Origin: Dryomyza anilis
Taxonomy: Eukaryota; Arthropoda; Insecta; Diptera; Dryomyzidae
Direction: 5' to 3'
NCBI GenBank assembly: GCA_951804985.1
Contig: OX638133.1
Coordinates: forward strand, 73,724,367 to 73,788,366
Length of the DNA stretch: 64,000 nt
Below the pieces are notes generated by a model. The model was not told the origin of the DNA and did not search any database. It saw only the letters and a list, made by a program, of their open reading frames with translations. Shown one piece after another: positions 53,859 through 64,000 of the stretch. The position numbers were made by a program, and so were the translations under genes. Positions within the stretch are counted from its first letter, which is position 1. The number at the start of each line of letters is the position of its first letter.

Positions 53859-54832
53859 CCTAGTATGCCATGTCTCGGAGCTCTTCGATGATCCAAGTTT
53901 TCTCGAACTAACTACAATAAACTACAATAAAGTTGAATATAATTGCTTTAACAATTTATGACACGTACCGATATTTTAATATTTTTCACATCAATTTCGT
54001 AATATTTTCGAATCAATCTCTATATCAGTGCAGTATTCGATGCGATATTGGTCCAGAATCCTTTTATCCCGATTAGAGGAAAACTGTGATATATCTTAAC
54101 GATGGAATGGAATTAAGTACGTTTTGCCGTGCGATATTAGACCGAAATCCCACATATCGTAACGTTCTCTCATCAACTGGGCATTCTGTCATGTCTCGAA
54201 GGTCTTCGATGCCTCGATGCGATCTCATATCGAGATCAATTTACTATATCGTTATTCTATCGGTGCAATTGTTTTGTTTCTTGAATTCATGGCTTCCCTG
54301 TCTGCCATTCGATTCGATGTCGCTTCGAGACTGTTTCGAGATATCGGGGAAATCATTCGATGTCGGTTGCGATTCTCGTATCTACATATATCATACGTAA
54401 CGCGATAATGAAGTTTTCTCCTCATAAGACTTCTAAATCGAACCGATAGAGAACCACATTTCGTATTAAACTCAATGGACAAATCGAATCTATGCATCGA
54501 TAATGGTAAACATGATATATCGTTCAAAAATCTCCGAATATTTGGGGACAAAATTTCGTTTATGAGATGTAGAAAAAGGACAGATATAGACAAAGACATT
54601 CTAAACATTAAAAAAAAATAATTTAAAAACATATTTATAAAACCAATTAAGGAAATTCTTTACAAATATTGTCTAAAACGTATCAATACTTTTTTAAAAA
54701 AAAGTAACGATATTTTTTGTTGTTGTAAAATTTAAATTTTCTAATAAAAATTTTAAAATAACTTAAAAAATATAAATTGTTCTCGGAAAAATATTTGTGG
54801 CATCGAAGAGTTCCGAGACTTGGCAGACTGGG
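53859..54832. mobile_element. CAGTCTGCCATG inverted-repeat element, copy 2 (composite)
   Basis: The left end (TAGTATGCCATGTCTCGGAG) and right end (inverse of CCCAGTCTGCCAAGTCTCGG) match copy 1. A further left-type end, GCATTCTGTCATGTCTCGAA, lies inside at about 54182, so this copy is a composite of two. A minus-strand frame of 126 codons inside it is an artefact of the CGATATCG-type repeats. Confidence 0.75.
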
Positions 54833-55064
54833 TTATTTAAAAAAAAAAAATTGGGAAATTAAAATTTAACAAGTAATAAATGACCTTTAAAAAAAGTATT
54901 GTTACGTTTTTAACCAACATTTGTAATTTATTTTCTTAAGTGGAGTTGTAAAGATGTTTTCAAACCAGTTTTTTTAAAGTTTTGAACTTCTATTGTCTTA
55001 TTTCGTAAACGATATAGCGTATTAAATCGTATCATTCTCGCTGTATAGATTCGATTTGTACGTG

Positions 55065-55793
55065 CCCAGTCTGCCATGTTTCGGAGCTCTTCGATGATCG
55101 AAGATTTCTCGAACGAACTGCGATAAAAAAAGTTGGATCTCATTGGTTTATCACTACTAATTTTTAAAATTTTTCGTTTAAAAAATTTAAGAAAAAGCTA
55201 CTTTTTAAATATATATCACTTCGCAATGTTTTCGAATCAATCTCGATATTCGATACGATATCAATAATGAATCGTTTTTTTTTCTCGTTTCGAATAAACT
55301 ACATTATCTCGTTACGATATCTGCGTACATCTTAGAACGAATTGTAGTGTAATATAGATACGAAACCGTAACCGAGATCGAATGAACTCCCCGTCATTTC
55401 GAAACAGACTCGAAGCGATATCGAACCGAATGGCAGACAGGGAAATTTAAATATCACAGTCTGTATTTCGATTCGATATCGCTTCGAGTCTGTTTCGAGA
55501 TGTCGTGGAATTCATTCGATCTCGATTACGATTTCGTATCTATATTATACCTCAATCCATTCAGTTATCGTAACGAGATAATGAAGAATATTCGAATCGA
55601 GAAAATAAGATTATGTATTGATATCGTATCGAAAAACATTCCGATATTAATGTGATAAATATCGTATATTTTTCTTAAAGTTTATTGTACGAAAAATTGA
55701 TAACGAATGATAAAGCAATGAGATCGACCTTTTTATTGCAATTAGTTCGAGCAAAATTCTAGCATCGAAAGACTTCGAAACATGGCAGACTGT
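55065..55793. mobile_element. CAGTCTGCCATG inverted-repeat element, copy 3
   Basis: It starts CCCAGTCTGCCATGTTTCGG and ends with the inverse (TTCGAAACATGGCAGACTG). Large parts of the interior form two inverted arms (about 55210-55440 against 55450-55680) that share CGTATCTATATTATAC-type and CGATATCG-type words. Confidence 0.8.
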
Positions 55794-57804
55794 GATGGTA
55801 TTTTCTTAGTATGCCAGTCGTTTCGATATCGTTACGAGATCAAGAATAAAAATTCACACGATATTGGATACTTTCTCGAAGCAATATCGAGCGTCAAATC
55901 GGACCCATTCTGCCATTGGGCTGGTCATAACTTTGATCAGATACTTCCGAATTTCATTGGGTTTATTTCAATATATTATATGTGCAATACAAAGTATAAC
56001 TCAAAAACTTTTGGTAATATCAAAAAAATGAGTATGAGGTCTTGTTTAAAATATTTAAGTCCATCGGAATTACATAATAAGATCGTTGATAAATACACAC
56101 AGTATAGAGTTTTGTTGCGCAAAACAACTCTTTGCCAAACCAACTTTTTGGCAGTTCCGCCATCAAATTTGTAAACCATTCGATTTAACCGAATAAAGTT
56201 AGTTGGTACAACTAACTTTTTCATTCTTCCAACCTCATTCTAAAAGAGAATATTCTGTTTGTATAAAAAGTTCTTCATTTGTAGTTTTGTGTAATTAATT
56301 TCAAAAGTTGGAATGCCAATCGATAGATTAACTTTTCTTGTGATAGGGTGTAGTTATTTCAATCTGCAAATTTTGTAAACCAATTATTAAATTTTGCTGA
56401 AATAATATTTTACAACAATTTGTATCAATTCTCAAATTTGCCACCCCAAACATTGAAATCTGTTACAAAAATCCCAGGTTTTAGACACGAAAGAACGAAC
56501 ATCAACATTCAACCAAACACATCGTAAACAAAATGATTGGGTGGCAGTAATGGGCGGTGAATGTCAATGAAGTGTGGGCGGTATTGATGGCTGACTGCAT
56601 GGCCTGTGTGTGCACACAAAAAAAAATGGTTGTACCAGCAGCATTTGGCCAATTTAAGCAGCTGTGTCTGGCGACAGACTAAGTGGTGCGGGTTACACAG
56701 ACAGACAAACAGACCGACAAAAGCCTGCATGCAAAACACAGCTGACAATAATTGAAAATCCATCATTGTCGTGGTTTTTGGGGGAAAAGTTTTGCATAGT
56801 ACAGGGCTGCAGATGAGCTTAAGTATTTGAAATGCCATAGTTTAAAGGTGCAAAAGCATGAAATGAATGTGAATAACATTTTATATTGTGGAAAAATATA
56901 TTTTTTATTTAAGAAAAAATTATATTTAATGGCACAAACATTTCTAATATATTTAAAAACCATTCGTTCACGTGCTTTTCAAAGAGCTCCTGTTGATTTC
57001 TCCGTTTAACACGTTTTATCAGCGCGCCACCGTCTGCGTGTCTATATGTCTGTCTGTTATCACGTCCGTCCGTTCGTATGTCCGTCCACTCGTCTGCCGC
57101 TGTGCCAAACATCCTACCAGGCAGAGTCCTTTCAATCAGCATCTGTTTGTGATTTCAAAGAAACTTTGATGACAACACAAACAACAAAATGCCAGCACAC
57201 ACAACAGACTCAACCACACACACGCATACAAAAACACACAGAGGCACATACACTCACATTTGTATAATCACGTGATTCGAATTGGTCTGTTTCAATGCCA
57301 CCCACTCCATGTTTATTTTTGCTCTGCTTCTTATCAGTTGAGGGCAAAATTCAGCTGTGTCTGCATTTGAAACTATTAAATGAAATGTTGACGTTCGCTT
57401 GTATGGGTGAGAGTCTCTCTCTGTGTGTGTGTGCTCCTGAAAGCCACCGCAGGATAAGCAGAAAAACACACATACAATCAGTGCTCACACCATACTGCAC
57501 TCATGATAAACCCCAGTAGAAATAAAAATTATGATGTATTCAAGATTTATTTAAGAAGTAATGTTTTAAAATTACAAAAGCAACGAACTAAAGAAAAAAT
57601 TATTAATTCAGTAATATTGAAACACAAAGTTAAATTAAACAAGTAACTTAATCGAAAGTTGCTACAAAAAGAAGACGCATGGTAGGACTGCAAGCGTTTA
57701 CAATTGCAAAATAGGGCATTTTCCAAACCATCGATTGTCTTGAAACTGCCTCCGTTCGTAGTCGACAATAAACTGTATGTTCCACTATTTGATTAGTTGT
57801 GCTA
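55794..57804. other. Non-coding sequence with a higher-complexity island
   Basis: The open frame of 130 codons beginning at 55782 starts inside the terminal repeat of the preceding element and shows no domain. The part at 56500-57500 is less A/T-rich, with CA-rich and TCCGTCCGT patches, and has no convincing exon. Confidence 0.45.
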
Positions 57805-57935
57805 CACTCAGAATAAAATCCCATTAAAATGTTGTCAATGTAGTTATTGATTTAATAGTATATAAAAAATAAATATTTTCATAAAAACTCAAAAATAATT
57901 ATATAGTATTTTATAGTATTTAATGGGATTTACCG
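57805..57935. mobile_element. Partial TA-flanked MITE
   Basis: It starts TA|CACTCAGAATAAAATCC and contains TTATTGATTTAATAGTATA, the inverse of the core of 43898-44117. The right end is not clear. Confidence 0.55.
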
Positions 57936-57954
57936 ATTGAATTTATAGGTACGA

Positions 57955-58175
57955 GCTATATTTATTTATTTAATTACAATTTAGGAATAAGGAATTAATT
58001 AACAATTTTATTAGTGTTTTATGTTTTCAAGTGAACTTTTTAATTTTCTATTCTGAAGTATTCCAAATTTTTATTTCCTCGTCTATTTTGTTATGTTCTT
58101 GTTTCAGTCGTAAAGTGTCGTCTGTTCCGTCCCCCCTCCTATCCTATATTAATTGAATGTTATCTTTTTGCCGAG
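57955..58175 (-). repeat. Second copy of the 3' end of the unidentified coding region
   Basis: The sequence matches 42050-42340: both have a CGTCTATT(C/T)TGTTATG word, TTTC(A/G)TCCGTAAAGTG-like sequence and CTATCC near the edge. Only the last part of the degenerate coding frame and its flank are present, with stops. Confidence 0.6.
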
Positions 58176-58594
58176 TGTATAACACGTACTGCGTAATGAG
58201 CAGAGAACTCGGACAAGATTTCTCAGTACAGTTGTTAATAACATTTCTTAAATCAAGTACAAAAATTGGGATTATTTTTTACTACTTTTGAAAAGTTACA
58301 TCTTTACACGATCTATTTTACTCAAATAATTGTTAATCTAAGAAACTAAGGAGTTGAATTGACACTTGAATTATCTTAAGACATCTCCTCTAACTAAATG
58401 GAAAAATCTCTGTATACATTTTAAATTTAAATGTTAATCCCTTAAAATGATCTATTCGATGAAAAATTCAATGTGGAGAATTTTCAGCTAAATCCGATTA
58501 TGAGAAATGGACCCGCTGCGACCTCATATTTTATGTTTATGTATACAAATCGACAATTTCAAAACTAAATAGTAATAGCATCTCCCTAAAAATA

Positions 58595-59390
58595 CAATGT
58601 TTCTAAAGTGCGCTTTTCAGTAAGATTTAAACGAAAAACGTCCAATAGATAATATTATCTTACACCTCATGTTTTTCGTTTTAAATTTAACTGAAAAGTT
58701 TACTTTAAAAACGTTGTATAAACAATACTTTTAATTTAAATTTTTTGTTTTTTTTATCATTCAAATTTTCGTGTGACAGAATTCGAACGGCCGAATAGCA
58801 TTAAAATTAAAATAATTCAAATGTCGAACAGGCAGACAAGAAAACTATAATATTTCGTTGTCATCCAGTTCTAGGCTATTTATAAATTTCAATTCTTTAG
58901 TACATTGGGAAGCTAGTTTAAATTCAATTACAAAATGTGTACCAAACAGACAATAAAAAAAAATTATGTAAAAAATATTTTTTTAAATAAAACGTTTGTA
59001 ATGTGAACTTTAAGTATCCAATAGATGAACTAACTACCGCCTCACGTTTCATTTTAAATCATACTAAAAATTCACCGTTTTATAATAAAAAATATTTTTT
59101 ATTTCATATTTTTTATTTTTCTTATTTTTTCTGTCAGTTAGATTTTTGTCTGACAGAATTCGAAAGACCTAATATTATTATAATTAAAAATATTCATATT
59201 TCAAGGTGTCTTTAATATGCAACCATGGCGATAGACTCATGATGAACCGGATGTCAAGAAAACGATTATATTGCATTGTCATCCGGTTCGAGGCAATATT
59301 TAAAATCTCAAGTCTGTAGTTCTTCGGATGGTAGTTTAAAATCAATTACAAAATGTGTACCGAACAGTCAGACAAGAAAGCAACCTAATA
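58595..59390. repeat. Tandem duplication of about 380 bp
   Basis: The segments 58595-58970 and 58985-59390 are diverged copies. Both carry TGACAGAATTCGAA, then CATTGTCATCCGGTTC or its variant, and AATTACAAAATGTGTACC followed by AACAG. A short frame in the second copy is not a gene. Confidence 0.65.
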
Positions 59391-60964
59391 GTAACGTTTT
59401 AAAATACTGGACCATTTTTTTAGTTTAGGAGCGAAAACACCAGATGGGTAAATTAATGTTTAAAGAAATTTATAGTTAAGGACCAAAATTACCGGATAAG
59501 TTAGATATACACAGGGTTGGGCGAAATTGTCTTCAAATGTAGATTACACGATTGTCATGCAGACAATTGCATGTAGACAATCACTAAAATACATGTAGAC
59601 AATGTAGACTATGTAGACAATGTATACAATTCATAAATATTTGTATTTTATGGTGATGTATATTGAGTAACTAATTGATCTACGTAGGTATTCAAATTAA
59701 TTTTTATTATAAATATTTTACAAACTGACGAGTTCCGTTTTTTTAATACGTAAAATTTTAAGAAATTTGCTATCGAAATTGTATGTCCTTTTAAGCCAAT
59801 TAAATATGTATATAAATATATAGATATACCATAAATATATGTATAAACTTTACTTAACTAATTTTAATAGATCTATAAATTCTTATTTTGTAACATAAAA
59901 AAGGATTAGATTTTTAAAAATTTGATTTTTGAGGAAAATCAAGTAATGATGTTTTCAAATCGGAACGAAAAATTGTGTATTTGAATAATATATAATTATA
60001 GAAATAATTATACTATTGAATAAAACAGAGATAAAGAAAATACATATTTTATGATTTTGTGGTAATCAGTATCAGAGATATTATCAACGATATAAATATC
60101 GTTGATGACAAAGTAAAGTTAATTTATATTTTAAAAACTTTATGAATTTACAAAAAAAAAAGTGTCTCTTATTAATTTTTTCTGCTGGGTATACACATCG
60201 GGCCGGGCTACCAATATGCCAGAGTTGCCGCTTTGTGCGCTTTTGCTCGCGTAACATGTGTCAATTGCAGTCTCACAACTGCAACAACAACAATAAAAAC
60301 AGCAAAATATGATTTTTTTTTTGCGATTTTTGCATTTGACAGCTTGTGATATGACGTTTAGAAGCGGGAGCAAAAAAAAATACAAAACACTGAGAACGAG
60401 AACAAAGTGAACAAGTGCCAAATGCCATGAGAGAAGGCCATGAGGTGAAGCAGCATATGTGTCGCTCGCTGACACCGTTGCCAACAGGAGGGTGTTTTTT
60501 TTTCTTTTGAGATTATTTTTTCGAAATATTCTAAAGTATTTTCTTCAATGAAAAATTCAATTAAAAAGAACTATATAAAATGTCAATTTCTAAATAAATT
60601 GATTTTCGTTCAAATACGAGAAAATTCGATTACATTTTTTTCAACATTCAGAATTCAAATATAGTTCAATAAATTTAAATTGATTTTTGTAGTATACAGT
60701 AAAAATGATTCGGTCACATGGGAAATTTTCAAGTAGAGATATTTCGATTGTACATGTAATGAAATTAGTAAGAAATATGAAAGTTTTAAATGTGGTATTA
60801 CACGCTGCAAAACCAACAGATTTCCCAAACATAATTTTGCAGGCATAACATATATCGATAGTAAATATCACGGCACATATATTTTTAATACAATACATAT
60901 AATTCTTAGTTAACATTTTTCGAACATAAATAAAGTAATAGATGCGAAGACAGTGGCGGTAACA
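59391..60964. other. Non-coding sequence with a short minisatellite
   Basis: At 59538-59640 the word ATGTAGACAATG repeats about seven times. The part at 60150-60480 is a higher-complexity island with an open frame on the minus strand that I do not trust. The rest is A/T-rich. Confidence 0.45.
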
Positions 60965-62330
60965 GCAGTCAAACATATTTATGTTTATAATGAATAATTT
61001 TTGGCGGTCTTGCTAACATATAAATGTTTCATTTAAAACAAATTGTATATGCGTATAATAATATATTGTTGTTTACATATCGTCACTATCATGCCAAAGG
61101 GGCGAATGTGCAATTTTTGGCATTTGCGTTTTTTTACATTTTTGAATGTAGTTTTTCCTCAAGTATACTGTGCTGAAATCGCGTGTCGTTTTGTTGGATA
61201 TTTCTAGCCACAAAAGTCAAAGCCAAAAGGGCGAATTTGAAAAATTGAAAATCTTGTCATGCCAAAAGGGCGAATCTTTCCTTTTTCGCAATAACTATTT
61301 ATTGGTACGAGATAAAATAGTAGTGTAAAGACATTGTTTGTTTTTAAAGCACCTATCGATCTGAATCATTAATTAAAAATATTTAGTCAAACATTAATTT
61401 GCCATTTGTTATTTGCAGGAAAAAATGTTTGACAAAATATTTTTAAATAATGATGCATTTCGATAGGTGCTTTAAAAACAAACAATTAATACCTCAACAC
61501 TACTATTATATCTTGCACCAATAAAAAATTATAGCAAAAAAACGAAGAAATTGGAAAAATTGAAAATCTTGTCATGACAAAAGGGCGAATCTTTCCTTTT
61601 TCGCCATAACTATTTAATGGTACGAGATAAAATAGTGGTATAAAGGCATTTATTGTTTGGTTTTAACGCACCTATCGATCTGCATCATTAATTAAAAATA
61701 TTTTCTTGCAAATAACAAAAATTCAAAAAATTGAAAATCTGGTTTTTTTGCTATAACTTTCGTGCAAGATAAAATAGTAGTTTAAAGGTATTAATTGTCT
61801 GTTTTTAAAGCACCTATCGATTGGCATCATTATTTAAATTTGCCAAAAAAATTTCCTGCAAATAACAAATGGCAAATTAATGTTTGGAAAAATATAATGA
61901 TGCCAATAGATAGGTGCTTTAAAAACAAACAATTAATTCCTTTACATTACTATTTTATTTTGAGCGAATAAAAAGTTATAGCATAAACAACAAAAATATT
62001 TGCGTTTTGGTCAGGATATAGCCTCACAAAATCCGTATTTATAATTCAGTAAGTTTTCCAAATCCAAAGATATTTTATATACTTTTATTTATATAATAAT
62101 TCATGAATTTTTGGTTTATTCATGACAACAGACAAAATTCATAAAAAAAACTAAATTTTGCTTATTTTTAAAGCCCTTCAAACTTTAAAATTTGATTTCT
62201 CAACATTTTTAAAAATGCACATTCGCCCCTTTGGCATTACAGTGCCGATATCATTTAAATGTAAATTTAGTGCTACTAATTTTTCTTTACACCAATATTC
62301 GTTTGTTTAATTTACTTATCTTGTTATTAT
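60965..62330. repeat. Dispersed repeat split by an insertion
   Basis: The part before 61081 (AGTCAAACATATTTATG, then CATATTGTTGTTTACATAT-like sequence) and the part after 62247 (ATCATTTAAATGTAAATTTA) together match the uninterrupted copy at 63387-63620. The insertion is the element at 61081-62247. A decayed piece of the same repeat lies near 850-925. Confidence 0.65.
61081..62247. mobile_element. 1.17-kb inverted-repeat element (CACTGTAATGCC ends)
   Basis: The left end reads CGTCACTATCATGCCAAAGG and the right end is the inverse of CGGCACTGTAATGCCAAAGG; both continue GGGCGAATGTGCA. ATAT lies on both sides (61077-61080 and 62248-62251). Inside, a block containing TTTAAAGCACCTATCGAT and a TTTGCCATTTGTTATTTGCA-type word occurs several times in alternating orientation. 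No transposase frame is seen. Confidence 0.8.
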
Positions 62331-63153
62331 ACCCTACACCTATAAGGTACAGGGTATATTAAGTTTGTGCAGATATTGTAACGCCCCTTATGAGGCGTGT
62401 CCGGTATGGAAAAGTATATATATTCTTGATCAGCATCACCACCCGAGTCCATTTAGCCATGTCCGTCCGTCCGTCTGTCTTGCTGTCCGTATACACGATA
62501 ATTTGAGAAATACTGCTTGGAATGCGATGAAATTTCATTTCAATACTTTTTAGCCAAAAGTTAGTTTTGTCAATGGAAATGAGTCAAATTGGTCAACGGA
62601 CTCGCCCACCTCCCATACAAGTCACTTTTATATACATCTGTACGAACCAATAACTCGAAAAGTATTCAAGATATACTTAATTACTTAATACTTAATATAA
62701 TATAAAAATTTAAAACGTATTGTTAGAATTCACCTATAAAGTGAGCCCACATTTTATTTTTTTATTACTTCTCGCTTTTTCATAATGGACATTTTATTCG
62801 CAAATTATTAAAAACAAAATTATGAAATATTAGCCTTAAATCTCTACATATGTTTTAAAAGTGGGCGTGATCCACCCAAATTTATTTTTCTAAATGTTTC
62901 AACATTTTTTGATTTTTTTTTTTTACTTTTACATCAATTTTTTAAATTAAGGGGATATACGTCGTCAGAAATTTGATATGTAAATAATATTCTGAGTGTA
63001 AGATGTTAATAACTTTAAAGGTAGGTATACAATTAAATTCCCCACATTAATATTCACACCAAAGTGTAGGGTATTCCGTAGTCGGGCCCGACCGACTAAA
63101 AAAGTCCGTCCCATGTGACCGAACTTACCCATGTGACCTAACTTTCCCAACTC
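62331..63153 (+). repeat. GGGTATA-ended fly repeat, long copy (plus)
   Basis: It begins TATACCCTACACCTATAAGG, followed by GAGGCGTGTCCGGTATGG, ATATATTCTTGATCAGCATC and the TCCGTCCGTCTGTC run. It closes with GTCGGGCCCGACCGACT and GTGACCTAACTTTCCCAAC. It is a full-length partner of 48476-49266 in inverse orientation. Non-coding. Confidence 0.8.
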
Positions 63154-64000
63154 GTTTTTTTTGTATTTTATAATATTTAACAAATAGCTACCATTAAGTA
63201 TTAAGAGTAATTGGTGGTACTTCATATATCCATCCAAGTTATGTTATAATATCTCACAATAATATAACAATCAGCATAAAATCAATATATAACTCTATTA
63301 TAATATAATTAGATATTTATCAACGCTGCAAAATAAAGGGCTTTCTGAAATATAATTTAATTGCATTATAAACTTTATTATAATGGCAGTCAAACATATA
63401 TTTGTGTTAGTTCAAACATATTTATTTTTATAATGAATAATTGTATATATTCTTACTAACATACATATTTTTCGATATTCTTGCGAACATACATATGTTT
63501 GGATATGAAAAATTATTTTATATGTAAACATATTGTTGTTTATGTTTCATTTTAATGTAAAAATATTAAATTTAATGCTAATAATTTATTTTACACAATA
63601 TTTATACCTTATAATCTTCAACTTTTATTTATACTTAATAATTTTATTTCCATCTCTTGTTCCTATTTTGATGGCTATGTTTTACTGGTCAGATTATAAT
63701 ATGGATTTTTTTAGACTATTTCTGGATAATTTCGTTTGGATCTAATGAAATGAAATTTATGGTAATGCAGTGTTGAACTATGCTTTGCATAACAATCAAA
63801 ATTACTAACTTTTTTTCATCGGATATCATTTTAAAATATACCCATCAACACAGTTACGTAATGGGATAAAGTATGTATATGCTGTCAAAATCAGCGCTAC
63901 CGAATTATATAGAAATGATGTCCATATAGAAAGAAGTTCATGGAAAATTCGTGTGTAATCTAAAGTTTGCTCAATACTTTTGTATTTGAATCATGTACAG
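63154..64000. other. AT-rich end of the window
   Basis: The part at 63387-63620 is the uninterrupted copy of the repeat split at 60965-62330. No gene is seen. The 70-codon open frame at 63533 is hydrophobic low complexity. Confidence 0.5.

Noticed and set aside
54252..54632. 126-codon minus-strand frame
   Set aside because: It lies inside the CAGTCTGCCATG element and reflects CGATATCG-type repeats; no domain is seen.
55782..56174. 130-codon plus-strand frame
   Set aside because: It begins in a transposon terminal repeat, has no family resemblance and no splice context.

Overview
The window looks like a piece of a higher dipteran (fly) nuclear genome. It is very AT-rich, its introns carry ordinary GT...AG junctions, and most of it is non-coding, crowded with inverted-repeat transposons, microsatellites and decayed transposon genes. 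The species cannot be named from the sequence alone. The only host gene I can support is the fly member of the ETO/MTG8/MTG16 co-repressor family, nervy (nvy), on the + strand.

Gene layout. Six coding exons run from 28351 to the stop codon at 36579-36581 and encode the four conserved Nervy homology regions in order: NHR1/TAFH, NHR2, NHR3 and the NHR4/MYND zinc finger. All exons join in frame. A further, less certain upstream exon at 14825-14918 starts with ATG directly after a good acceptor and ends in phase 1, the phase that the exon at 28351 needs. With it the model is 661 residues. The introns are about 13.4 kb, then 386, 143, 133 and 394 bp, and finally 5.3 kb. The last intron separates the eighth zinc ligand of the MYND finger from the other seven.

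Upstream of and between the exons (1-28350): a 1.25-kb element with AAACCG arrays, a fold-back MITE, a pentanucleotide satellite, a CAACAATTTTT satellite, a tRNA-derived SINE with target-site duplications, small TA-flanked MITEs, a solo-LTR-like copy, a TACGAAT-rich TA-flanked element, a 19-20-bp satellite and a 1-kb repeat with a nested palindrome. Last intron (31080-36362): a second SINE, a GTCGAAA-array element, a 136-bp hairpin MITE, a 1.25-kb inverted-repeat element, and a 531-bp solo LTR with a 4-bp target duplication and its own TATA box and initiator.

Downstream (36582-64000) I see no host gene. It holds a second copy of the 1-kb repeat (now with a triplicated 228-bp unit), BEL/Pao-type gag remnants arranged in tandem, an unidentified degenerate coding region of nearly 200 codons on the minus strand, a LINE reverse-transcriptase remnant, a hAT transposase C-terminal remnant, three copies of an element beginning CAGTCTGCCATG, several copies of a fly repeat that begins and ends in GGGTATA, and a 15-bp satellite that creates a false 202-residue reading frame.

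I found no bacterial-type system, CRISPR array, rRNA or functional tRNA gene. The most novel items are the unidentified degenerate coding region at 42.2-42.9 kb and several element families whose insertion sites can be read by comparing copies inside this window. All repeat boundaries and matches were made by eye, so edges may be off by a few to tens of bases.
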